Below the pieces are notes generated by a model. The model was not told the origin of the DNA. It did no database searches and worked only from the letters and a program-made list of their open reading frames with translations. The translations under genes and the position numbers were made by a program. From Clostridia bacterium (lineage in GTDB: Bacteria > Bacillota > Clostridia > Christensenellales > CAG-917), in NCBI GenBank assembly GCA_900769205.1, contig CAAGFS010000035.1, positions 1 through 5,046 of the forward strand: 5,046 nt of DNA. Reading direction: 5' to 3'. Of this stretch, positions 1-5,046 are shown piece after piece. The first letter of the stretch is position 1. Each line of letters starts with the position of its first letter.

Positions 1-366
1 GAAAAGGTTGAGAACGCTGATTTTGCGCCCCGCACCTTGAATGAGTTTCATCATTCTGTCCCAGTTGACCGCCTGCTCGGGGAAAAGCCCCGTGTGCTTG
101 AACCCCATAAGTTTGAGCGAAAACTTCAAATCGCGCCAACCTATCGTAAATTCGCTCGGAATCTGACGGCGATATTTCCACATACCGCCACCCGTTTGCG
201 AACGCTCGTAAACCGCGTCCGCGTCGTAGGAGCGAAGCGGTTTTTTTGCGTGCCATATAACTTGCGGATCGGGACGAAGGAGAGTGAGTTCTCCCCACTT
301 CTCCAACTTTTCGCCGTCACCCGTCGCTATGACGGAATATTCTTTCCAATCGGGTGCGATTTTCAT
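1..366 (-). CDS. RlmI-like class I SAM-dependent methyltransferase (N-terminal 122 residues, cut by window edge)
   Basis: The reading frame opens with ATG at 366-364 and stays open to the left edge, so only 122 residues are visible. The protein begins MKIAPDWKEY and carries LRPDPQVIW (residues 30-38) and HTGLFPEQAVNWD (91-103). The latter resembles the KTGFFLDQR-type motif that precedes the Rossmann fold in RlmI/COG1092-type methyltransferases. VLNLF at 118-122 is the start of the SAM-binding motif I, so the catalytic half is missing here. Members of this Bacillota family are usually annotated as SAM-dependent methyltransferases related to the 23S rRNA m5C1962 enzyme RlmI; the actual substrate cannot be read from this fragment. 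The start overlaps the ileS stop as ATGA and no good Shine-Dalgarno precedes it, so translation is probably coupled to ileS. Family assignment is fairly secure; rRNA as substrate is inference. Confidence 0.85.
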   Translation of the reverse strand, partial: MKIAPDWKEYSVIATGDGEKLEKWGELTLLRPDPQVIWHAKKPLRSYDADAVYERSQTGGGMWKYRRQIPSEFTIGWRDLKFSLKLMGFKHTGLFPEQAVNWDRMMKLIQGAGRKISVLNLF

Positions 367-3300
367 ACTCTTTTGACGGAAATGGTGACGGTTTCGCCGT
401 TGATGTCGCAATCTTTTGCAAATCCGTCTATCGTGTTGCAGATACCGTCAGCAAGCACGTCTTTTAGGAACTCCGCTCTCTCGAAAATGCGCTTTGCTTC
501 ACCGCTTGCCTTGTAGCCCACGACGATATGATCGGTCACTTCAAAGCCCGCTTCCTTGCGCATATTCTGTATCTTGGATACGATCTCTCTTTCGATGCCT
601 TCGTCGATGAGTTCGGGCGTGAGTTCGGTGTCGAGAACGACTGTGGTTTCGCCGTCGCTTTCGCTCGAATAACCTTCTTTGTTTCTCATATTGATGAGCA
701 CGTCGTCCTTTGCAAGTTCGATGAGTTTGCCGTCAAGGTTGAATCTGAACAAACTGCCGTTCTTGATTGCCTGCACGATTTCGTCCGCTTTGGATGCGAG
801 CAACTCTCTGATTTTGCCGAGCAACGCGCCGTACTTCGGACCGAGAGTGCGAAGTTGCGGTTTCAGATCGTAGCTGACGAAAACGTTGCTATCCTGCGAA
901 TGCTCGACGCTCTTGACGTTCAGTTCGTCTTGCACAAGTTCTTTCAGGTCGTTCGAAAGCTCGTATCTTCCGTTGTAGAAAAGTTTCGAAAGCGGTTGTC
1001 TGTTTTTGAGATTGGAGCCGTTTCTTGCAGCTCTGCCGAGCACGACGAGTTTGAGCACGTTGTTCATGCCTTCTTCGAGGCGCGGATCGATCATGCTCTC
1101 GTCTGCGACCGGGAATGAGCAAAGATGCACGCTTTCGGGTGCGGATTCGTCGAAGTTGCGCACGAGATTCTGATACATCTGTTCCGCAAGGAAAGGCGTG
1201 AACGGAGCAAGAAGTTTGGAAAGCGTCGCAAGCACGGTGTAAAGCGTGGTGTATGCGGCTTCCTTGTTTTTGGTCATATCGCTTCCCCAGAAACGCTCGC
1301 GGCTTCTTCTGACGTACCAGTTGGAAAGCACGTCCACAAAATCGCCTATCGCACGAGAGGTTTCGGTGATTTTGTATTCGTTCAGACCTTCGTCCACAAG
1401 TTTTACAAGCGAATTGAGCCCGGACAAAATCCATTTGTCCATTATCGTGAGTTGCTGATCTTTGAGATTGTGTTCAAGCGGATTGAACTTGTCTATTTCC
1501 GCGTACAGAACGAAGAAAGCGTAGGTGTTCCAAAGCGTACCCATAAACTTTCTCTGGCTTTCGCTCACGGCGTCCGCGTGGAATCTCGAAGGAAGCCACG
1601 GCGCGCTCGTTGTGTAGAAATACCATCTCGTCGCGTCCGCGCCTTGCTTGTCGAGCACAGTCCACGGATCGACAACGTTGCCCTTGTGTTTGGACATCTT
1701 GATGCCGTCCTTGTCGTTGACGTGTCCGAGAACTATGCAGTTTTTGAAAGGCGCTTTGTCAAACAACACGGTGTTGACCGCAAGCAAAGTGTAGAACCAA
1801 CCGCGAGTCTGATCCACCGCTTCGGATATGAAATCGGCGGGGAAAACTTTTTCAAAGGTTTCCTTGTTTTCAAAAGGATAATGCCACTGCGCAAAGGGCA
1901 TAGAGCCGGAATCGAACCAGCAGTCGAGCACTTCGGGAGTGCGTGTCATCTCTCCGCCGCACTCGCATTGCCACTTCACTTCGTCTATATAAGGACGATG
2001 CAATTCGACGTCGTGGTCGAGATGAGCCATCTCGCGAAGTTCCGCCCTCGAACCGATGACGTGGATTTTTCCGCACTTGTTGCACACCCATATCGGAAGC
2101 GGAGTGCCCCAATATCTTTCGCGCGAAATGCCCCAGTCGATGACGTTTTCAAGGAAGTTGCCCATACGTCCGCTCTTGATGGTGTCGGGCATCCAGTTGA
2201 CCGAATCGTTGGACACGAGCAATTTTTCTTTGACGTCCGTCATCTTGACGAACCAGCTCGAACGCGCGTAGTAAAGGAGCGGCGTATCGCAACGCCAGCA
2301 GAACGGATAGGAGTGAGTAAAGCGCAAAGTCTTGAACAGTTTTCCTTCGTTTTTGAGTTTTTCGATTATATACTTGTCCGCGTCCTTGCAGAAAAGTCCT
2401 TTGAAATCGTAAACGTCGTCCTTGAATCTTCCGCGGTCGTCAACCATCTGCACAAAGGGCAAGCCGTACTTTTTGCCGACTTTCGAGTCGTCTTCGCCGA
2501 ATGCGGGAGCAATATGCACGATGCCCGTGCCGTCCGTAAGGGTGACGTAGGAATCGTTCGTGATATAATACGCTTTTTCGTTTGCGCCCGTCTGATAGTC
2601 GAAAAGCGGTTCGTACTCAACGTATTCGTACTCACTGCCCTTTCTCGTATCCACTTTGACAAAGTCAACGTCCTTGAAAAGGGTGGGAATAAGCGCGTCG
2701 GCAAGGATATAATACTCGTCGCCGACTTTCAACTTGGTGTAAAACTCTTTGCCGTTCATGCAAAGCGCGACGTTTGACGGAAGCGTCCAGGGCGTCGTCG
2801 TCCAGGCAAGGAAATACGTGTTCTGCTCCCCTTTGACGCGGAACTTGACGAAAACCGAAGTTTCTTCAACGTCCTTGTAGCCCTGCGCCACCTCGTGAGA
2901 AGACAGAGCCGTCCCGCAACGCGGGCAATAGGGCACGATTTTGTAGCCCTTGTATATAAGACCTTTGTCCGACATCTGTTTGAGCGCCCACCACACCGAC
3001 TCGATGTAGTTGTTGTCATAGGTGATGTACGGATTGTCCATATCCGCCCAATATCCGATGCGGTCGGACATTTTGCGCCATTCGTCGGTGTACTTCCACA
3101 CCGATTCTTTGCACTTTTTGATGAAAGGCTCGATGCCGTATTTTTCAATTTCCTGCTTGCCGTCTATGCCAAGCATTTTTTCGACTTCGAGTTCAACGGG
3201 AAGTCCGTGCGTATCCCATCCCGCTTTGCGAAGGACGTGATAGCCCTTCATAGTCTTGTAGCGCGGAATAATGTCCTTCATCACTCGGGTGAGAATATGC

Positions 3301-3470
3301 CCGATGTGCGGTTTGCCGTTTGCAGTGGGCGGACCGTCGTAAAAACTGAACTCCGGGTTGCCTTCGTTTTTGGCAACGCTCTTTTCAAAAATATGCTCTT
3401 TTTTCCAGAAATCGAGGACTTCCTTTTCGCGTCCTACAAAATCGAGATTTGTTTCAACAGGTTTGTACAT
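363..3470 (-). CDS. ileS: Isoleucyl-tRNA synthetase, type 2 (eukaryote-like, complete)
   Basis: This cytosolic class I synthetase attaches isoleucine to tRNA-Ile using ATP and proofreads misactivated valine. The 1035-residue length matches long clostridial IleS proteins rather than the roughly 940-residue E. coli form. Visible landmarks are the HIGH signature at 55-58 within NGKPHIGHIL, the editing-domain threonine-rich peptide AWTTTPWTLPSN (222-233), the editing motif HIAPAFGEDD (319-328) with conserved Asp, the SEAVDQTRGWFYT segment (549-561) and the KMSKH loop (591-595). Cysteine pairs at 182/185, 391/394, 463/466 and 502/504 look like zinc ligands. The anticodon-binding domain starts near 676 and includes NWYVRRSRERFW (717-728); a C-terminal extension follows to 1035. 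EAVDQTRGWFYT, KMSKH and the lack of the E. coli-style C-terminal zinc finger point to the type 2 clade. The ATG at 3470-3468 is chosen because AGGAG lies five bases upstream. It is the first gene of a unit with the overlapping methyltransferase gene. No frameshift or lost catalytic residue is seen. Confidence 0.98.
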   Translation of the reverse strand: MYKPVETNLDFVGREKEVLDFWKKEHIFEKSVAKNEGNPEFSFYDGPPTANGKPHIGHILTRVMKDIIPRYKTMKGYHVLRKAGWDTHGLPVELEVEKMLGIDGKQEIEKYGIEPFIKKCKESVWKYTDEWRKMSDRIGYWADMDNPYITYDNNYIESVWWALKQMSDKGLIYKGYKIVPYCPRCGTALSSHEVAQGYKDVEETSVFVKFRVKGEQNTYFLAWTTTPWTLPSNVALCMNGKEFYTKLKVGDEYYILADALIPTLFKDVDFVKVDTRKGSEYEYVEYEPLFDYQTGANEKAYYITNDSYVTLTDGTGIVHIAPAFGEDDSKVGKKYGLPFVQMVDDRGRFKDDVYDFKGLFCKDADKYIIEKLKNEGKLFKTLRFTHSYPFCWRCDTPLLYYARSSWFVKMTDVKEKLLVSNDSVNWMPDTIKSGRMGNFLENVIDWGISRERYWGTPLPIWVCNKCGKIHVIGSRAELREMAHLDHDVELHRPYIDEVKWQCECGGEMTRTPEVLDCWFDSGSMPFAQWHYPFENKETFEKVFPADFISEAVDQTRGWFYTLLAVNTVLFDKAPFKNCIVLGHVNDKDGIKMSKHKGNVVDPWTVLDKQGADATRWYFYTTSAPWLPSRFHADAVSESQRKFMGTLWNTYAFFVLYAEIDKFNPLEHNLKDQQLTIMDKWILSGLNSLVKLVDEGLNEYKITETSRAIGDFVDVLSNWYVRRSRERFWGSDMTKNKEAAYTTLYTVLATLSKLLAPFTPFLAEQMYQNLVRNFDESAPESVHLCSFPVADESMIDPRLEEGMNNVLKLVVLGRAARNGSNLKNRQPLSKLFYNGRYELSNDLKELVQDELNVKSVEHSQDSNVFVSYDLKPQLRTLGPKYGALLGKIRELLASKADEIVQAIKNGSLFRFNLDGKLIELAKDDVLINMRNKEGYSSESDGETTVVLDTELTPELIDEGIEREIVSKIQNMRKEAGFEVTDHIVVGYKASGEAKRIFERAEFLKDVLADGICNTIDGFAKDCDINGETVTISVKRV

Positions 3471-3475
3471 CGTTG

Positions 3476-3480
3476 CTCCT
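3476..3480 (-). promoter_or_regulatory. Ribosome binding site of ileS
   Basis: On the minus strand the sequence reads AGGAG, then CAACG, then the ATG of ileS. This is a near-perfect Shine-Dalgarno at five bases spacing and fixes the ileS start codon. Confidence 0.85.
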
Positions 3481-3504
3481 GAATGTCTTATTATAGATTT
3501 AACA

Positions 3505-3533
3505 AGTATAATTCAAAATAAAACAAAACGCAA
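3505..3533 (-). promoter_or_regulatory. Probable ileS promoter
   Basis: Read on the minus strand, TTGCGT (3533-3528) and TATACT (3510-3505) are separated by 17 bases, a sigma-A-like arrangement with a moderate -35 and good -10. Transcription would begin near 3498, giving a leader of under 30 bases. A perfect TATAAT occurs closer to the gene at 3495-3490 with only poor -35 candidates (TTTTGA at 17 bases). Starting there would leave almost no room for the Shine-Dalgarno, so it is less likely but possible. The assignment is by eye. Confidence 0.5.
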
Positions 3534-3666
3534 GTGTTTGCAAGGCAAAGACGGAAAAATACGACGCTATTCGTTTTTTGCACGGATAAGGACAAAACGA
3601 AGTGCAAATCCGACCGTTGATTTTGAAAAACTTTTGCACGCTTTACGCACACTTTCGATATTTTGT

Positions 3667-3694
3667 TTGACTTTTGCAAAAGTCGTGCTACAAT
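3667..3694 (+). promoter_or_regulatory. Promoter of the tRNA-Gly gene (extended -10)
   Basis: TTGACT (3667-3672) and TACAAT (3689-3694) are 16 bases apart, and TGC directly before the -10 gives an extended -10 element. The predicted start near 3701 leaves a 5' leader of about 12 bases before the tRNA, to be removed by RNase P. The -35 overlaps a perfect 16-bp palindrome. The promoter faces away from ileS. Confidence 0.8.
3669..3684. repeat. 16-bp perfect palindrome between -35 and -10 of the tRNA promoter
   Basis: GACTTTTGCAAAAGTC equals its own reverse complement. It starts inside the -35 hexamer and fills most of the spacer up to just before the extended -10. Position and symmetry fit a site for a dimeric DNA-binding protein, but no regulator is identified and chance in AT-rich DNA is possible. 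Confidence 0.6.
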
Positions 3695-3700
3695 CAAAGA

Positions 3701-3714
3701 GCAAAACGTTTTGC
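3701..3714. repeat. 14-bp perfect palindrome at tRNA transcription start and 5' end
   Basis: GCAAAACGTTTTGC equals its own reverse complement. It begins about at the predicted transcription start and ends on the first two bases of the mature tRNA (3713-3714). In RNA it could fold as a 5-bp stem with an ACGU loop, but this would compete with the tRNA acceptor stem. Function is unknown. Confidence 0.55.
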
Positions 3715-3786
3715 GGGCGTAGTTTAATGGCAAAACGAAAGCTTCCCAAGCTTTAGTCGTGAGTTCGATTCTCATCGCCCGCTCCA
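3713..3786 (+). tRNA. tRNA-Gly, anticodon CCC
   Basis: A full cloverleaf can be drawn. The acceptor arms GCGGGCG (3713-3719) and CGCCCGC (3776-3782) pair over seven bases. The D-arm is GTTT/AAAC with GG in the loop. The anticodon stem AAAGC/GCTTT encloses the loop TTCCCAA, with anticodon CCC at 3745-3747, which reads GGG. The T-arm is GTGAG/CTCAT around TTCGATT, with one G-U wobble. The discriminator is T (3783), as usual in bacterial tRNA-Gly, and CCA is encoded (3784-3786). The D-loop GG and the T-loop TTC are intact, so this looks like a normal translating tRNA rather than a cell-wall-dedicated tRNA-Gly. It is a single-gene unit with its own promoter and terminator. Confidence 0.96.
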
Positions 3787-3787
3787 C

Positions 3788-3810
3788 ACTCCGCGTCTGC
3801 GGAGTTTTTT
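3788..3810 (+). terminator. Rho-independent terminator of the tRNA-Gly gene
   Basis: ACTCCGC (3788-3794) pairs with GCGGAGT (3799-3805) around a GTCT loop, and the stem ends in a run of six T residues (3805-3810). It begins two bases after the CCA end. There is no T run on the other strand, so it acts only rightward. Confidence 0.93.
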
Positions 3811-3840
3811 ATTTCCTCAAAAAAGCGCAAAGATACATAA

Positions 3841-3940
3841 AACACTTTTCGTGTTGCATTTTGCACAAAAATACGCCAAATAGGGCAAAATAAACGCGTT
3901 TTAAGCTTAATCGCACACATTTAATACACATTTCGTGTTG
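3841..3940 (+). repeat. Direct repeat pair of ACAC(T/A)TTTCGTGTTG
   Basis: The 15-base units at 3842-3856 and 3926-3940 differ at only one position. Each has arms ACAC and GTGT around a 5-base centre; the first extends to AACAC/GTGTT (3841-3855). The copies are 84 bases apart, about eight helical turns. They could be operator half-sites or small hairpins; no regulator is identified. Confidence 0.6.
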
Positions 3941-3963
3941 TTTAACAGATGATTGGAACACGA
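3933..3963. repeat. Inverted repeat TCGTGTT / AACACGA
   Basis: TCGTGTT (3933-3939) is matched by its exact reverse complement AACACGA (3957-3963) across 17 bases. The left arm lies inside the second copy of the direct repeat, so the heptamer occurs three times upstream of the ABC gene (3849-3855, 3933-3939, and inverted at 3957-3963). Confidence 0.5.
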
Positions 3964-3975
3964 TAGGTATATTAC

Positions 3976-4027
3976 ACGCCGAATCGCATGAACTCGGTTT
4001 GTCGAGCCGGTTCGTTCGTCACGGCGT
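3976..4027 (+). other. 52-base imperfect hairpin upstream of the ABC gene
   Basis: The outer stem ACGCCG (3976-3981) pairs with CGGCGT (4022-4027). After an internal loop, ATGAAC (3988-3993) pairs with GTTCGT (4010-4015, one T-G wobble). Then, past a bulged T, CGG (3995-3997) pairs with CCG (4007-4009) around a 9-base loop. ATTTTAT follows, too weak to call a terminator. It could be a structured RNA, the remnant of a palindromic repeat, or chance; I see no good promoter placing it in a transcript. Confidence 0.4.
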
Positions 4028-4072
4028 ATTTTATGACTGCGAGCGCACTTTGTAGGCAAAAATACAAAATGA

Positions 4073-4100
4073 TAGACATACGCGCAAAAAGTGCTATAAT
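4073..4100 (+). promoter_or_regulatory. Promoter of the ABC transporter gene (extended -10)
   Basis: TAGACA (4073-4078, five of six matches to consensus) lies 16 bases before a perfect TATAAT (4095-4100), which is preceded by TGC as an extended -10. Transcription would start near 4107, giving a leader of about 32 bases. The layout (16-base spacer and TGC before the -10) is the same as in the tRNA-Gly promoter. Confidence 0.85.
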
Positions 4101-4112
4101 AATCATATAAAC

Positions 4113-4133
4113 GCGCGCATTCGCGCCTCGGAG
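4113..4133 (+). promoter_or_regulatory. Leader hairpin and ribosome binding site of the ABC ATPase gene
   Basis: GCGCG (4113-4117) can pair with CGCGC (4122-4126) around CATT, giving a five-pair GC-only stem. It ends three bases before the Shine-Dalgarno GGAG (4130-4133), which sits five bases before the ATG at 4139. The hairpin leaves the ribosome binding site free. It may stabilise the 5' end of the mRNA or affect initiation; this is inference. Confidence 0.6.
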
Positions 4134-4138
4134 ATATT

Positions 4139-5046
4139 ATGAACGTTTTTGAAACATCGCACGTAAGAAAAACTTACGGCAAAAAAGTCGTGCTTGACGA
4201 CGTCAATCTCACCGTTCGAGAAGGCGAGATTTACGGACTCGTCGGCAGAAACGGAGCGGGAAAAACCACACTTATGAGAGTTTTGCTCGGTCTTGCAAAA
4301 GCGGATGGCGGAGATATACGCATCAACGGCGTAAGCTCAAAAGACGCACTTTGCTACGAGCGTAGCAAAATCGGCGCAATCATCGACACTCCTTCCCTTC
4401 TTCTTCATCTCAACGCTTTGGACAATATGAAAGCGGTCGGCTTTGCAATCGGCGAAAGGGACGAGCAGAAACTTGCCGAACTGATAAAAAAAGTCGGACT
4501 TGATCCCCAAAGTCCCACAAAAGTCAAAAACTATTCGCTCGGCATGAAACAAAGGCTTGCAATCGCGGTTGCTCTCATTGGCAATCCGAGCGTTCTCGTG
4601 CTTGACGAACCCGTCAACGGGCTTGACCCCGCGGGCATATTCGAAGTGCGTTCCCTTTTGCAACAACTCAATCGCGAAGACAAGATTACAATCGTCATTT
4701 CTTCGCACATATTGAGCGAACTTGCAAAACTCGCAACGTCCTACGGCATTATGGACAACGGCAAAATCGTCAAGGAAATGCGCGAAAGTGATCTGGAAGA
4801 ACTGTGCCGCCCATATATCAAAGTGGTTGTCGGCGATCTGAAAGTCGCGCTCAACGTGGTTGTCGAAAACTATCACGCCCACGATTTCGAGATACTGCCC
4901 TACAACACGCTTGCGCTATACGATTTGTCAAAGGACGTCCCTGCCGTCATCAAACTCTTTTCGGACGCAAACGTCCCCATTATGAACGTATCTATGTGTC
5001 AGGGCGATTTGGAATCCACTTTCATCACTCTTATGGGAGGTATTCA
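4139..5046 (+). CDS. ABC transporter ATP-binding protein, BcrA/lantibiotic-export type (cut at right edge)
   Basis: This is the cytoplasmic ATPase subunit of a likely drug- or peptide-export ABC transporter. The frame runs from ATG 4139 to the window edge, giving 302 residues. The nucleotide-binding domain is intact: Walker A GRNGAGKTT (36-44), signature YSLGMKQR (132-139), Walker B VLVLDEP (152-158) with catalytic E157, D-loop GLDP (161-164) and switch H190 in ISSH. At the Q-loop position the sequence is IIDTPSLL, with D83 instead of glutamine, similar to the Glu-containing variant common in the BcrA family. The tail LESTFITLMGG matches the usual family ending, so probably only a few residues are missing. 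Relatives work with a separate membrane permease, usually encoded next; that gene lies outside the window. Bacitracin, lantibiotic or another substrate cannot be told from sequence. The start is supported by GGAG at five bases. Confidence 0.93.
   Translation, partial: MNVFETSHVRKTYGKKVVLDDVNLTVREGEIYGLVGRNGAGKTTLMRVLLGLAKADGGDIRINGVSSKDALCYERSKIGAIIDTPSLLLHLNALDNMKAVGFAIGERDEQKLAELIKKVGLDPQSPTKVKNYSLGMKQRLAIAVALIGNPSVLVLDEPVNGLDPAGIFEVRSLLQQLNREDKITIVISSHILSELAKLATSYGIMDNGKIVKEMRESDLEELCRPYIKVVVGDLKVALNVVVENYHAHDFEILPYNTLALYDLSKDVPAVIKLFSDANVPIMNVSMCQGDLESTFITLMGGI

Larger units (their letters stand above)
3811..4072. other. Intergenic stretch without a convincing gene
   Basis: This AT-rich stretch separates the tRNA terminator from the ABC gene promoter. 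The only plus-strand reading frame of note is 40 codons (3988-4110), which lacks a ribosome binding site and runs through the promoter. What the stretch does hold is listed separately: TCGTGTT repeats and a 52-base imperfect hairpin. There is also a 10-bp palindrome, TTAAGCTTAA, at 3901-3910. No tRNA, rRNA or recognisable riboswitch core was found by eye. Confidence 0.6.

Noticed and set aside
37..516. 159-codon plus-strand frame across the ileS/methyltransferase junction
   Set aside because: It is antisense to both real genes, resembles no family, and the minus-strand frames carry clear family motifs.
1125..2777. 550-codon plus-strand open reading frame
   Set aside because: It is antisense to and in codon register with ileS, which has all its catalytic motifs. 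The translation shows no recognisable domain; its length comes from ileS codon bias.
2895..3482. 195-codon plus-strand frame at the 5' end of ileS
   Set aside because: It is antisense to the ileS HIGH-containing region, in the same register shadow as the 550-codon frame.
3713..3786. Idea that the tRNA-Gly is a cell-wall-dedicated, non-translating tRNA
   Set aside because: The D-loop GG and the TTC of the T-loop are intact, whereas those special tRNAs have altered loops, and the anticodon is CCC.
3491..3787. 98-codon minus-strand frame upstream of ileS
   Set aside because: It runs antisense through the tRNA gene and its promoter, and has no family resemblance.
3926..3975. Possible promoter with TTAACA and TATATT ahead of the 52-base hairpin
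   Set aside because: The spacing is 20 bases, too long for a normal sigma-A promoter, and the alternative -10 at usable spacing is poor.
3988..4110. 40-codon plus-strand small frame before the ABC gene
   Set aside because: It has no Shine-Dalgarno, overlaps the hairpin and continues through the -35 and -10 of the ABC promoter. The C-terminal residues are simply the translated promoter.
4337..4882. 181-codon minus-strand frame
   Set aside because: It is in register antisense to the ABC ATPase, whose signature, Walker B and H-loop motifs occupy the same DNA; it has no motif of its own.

Overview
The window looks like a chromosomal segment of a low-to-mid GC member of the Bacillota, most likely an uncultured Clostridia-type bacterium. 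This rests on the long clostridial-style isoleucyl-tRNA synthetase, a Bacillota-type RlmI-like methyltransferase, a tRNA gene with its CCA encoded, strong AGGAG/GGAG ribosome binding sites and a BcrA-type ABC ATPase. The lineage is inferred from protein style only. Nothing seen indicates a phage, transposon, CRISPR array or plasmid.

Left part (1-3470, minus strand): a two-gene translation unit. ileS (1035 codons, complete) is followed, with a 4-base ATGA overlap, by the first 122 codons of a class I SAM-dependent methyltransferase of the RlmI-like family, which runs off the left edge. A synthetase that charges tRNA-Ile is thus coupled to a probable RNA methyltransferase. The ileS promoter lies close to the gene, leaving a short leader with no room for a T-box.

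Middle (3471-3810): a roughly 240-base divergent intergenic region. Its right side carries an extended -10 promoter that drives a plus-strand tRNA-Gly gene with anticodon CCC, closed by a clean intrinsic terminator. Two perfect palindromes (16 bp and 14 bp) lie in the promoter spacer and across the transcription start and tRNA 5' end.

Right part (3811-5046): a roughly 260-base AT-rich stretch without a convincing gene. It contains repeated TCGTGTT heptamers and a 52-base imperfect hairpin. A strong extended -10 promoter follows, then a short GC-rich leader hairpin and an ABC transporter ATPase gene of the BcrA/lantibiotic-export type. That gene runs off the right edge probably only a few codons before its stop; a permease gene is expected next but is outside the window.

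Most of the window is ordinary housekeeping sequence. The parts worth a second look are the palindromes around the tRNA promoter, the heptamer repeats and hairpin upstream of the ABC gene, and the type 2 (eukaryote-like) nature of the isoleucyl-tRNA synthetase. I found no convincing evidence of a wholly new system.
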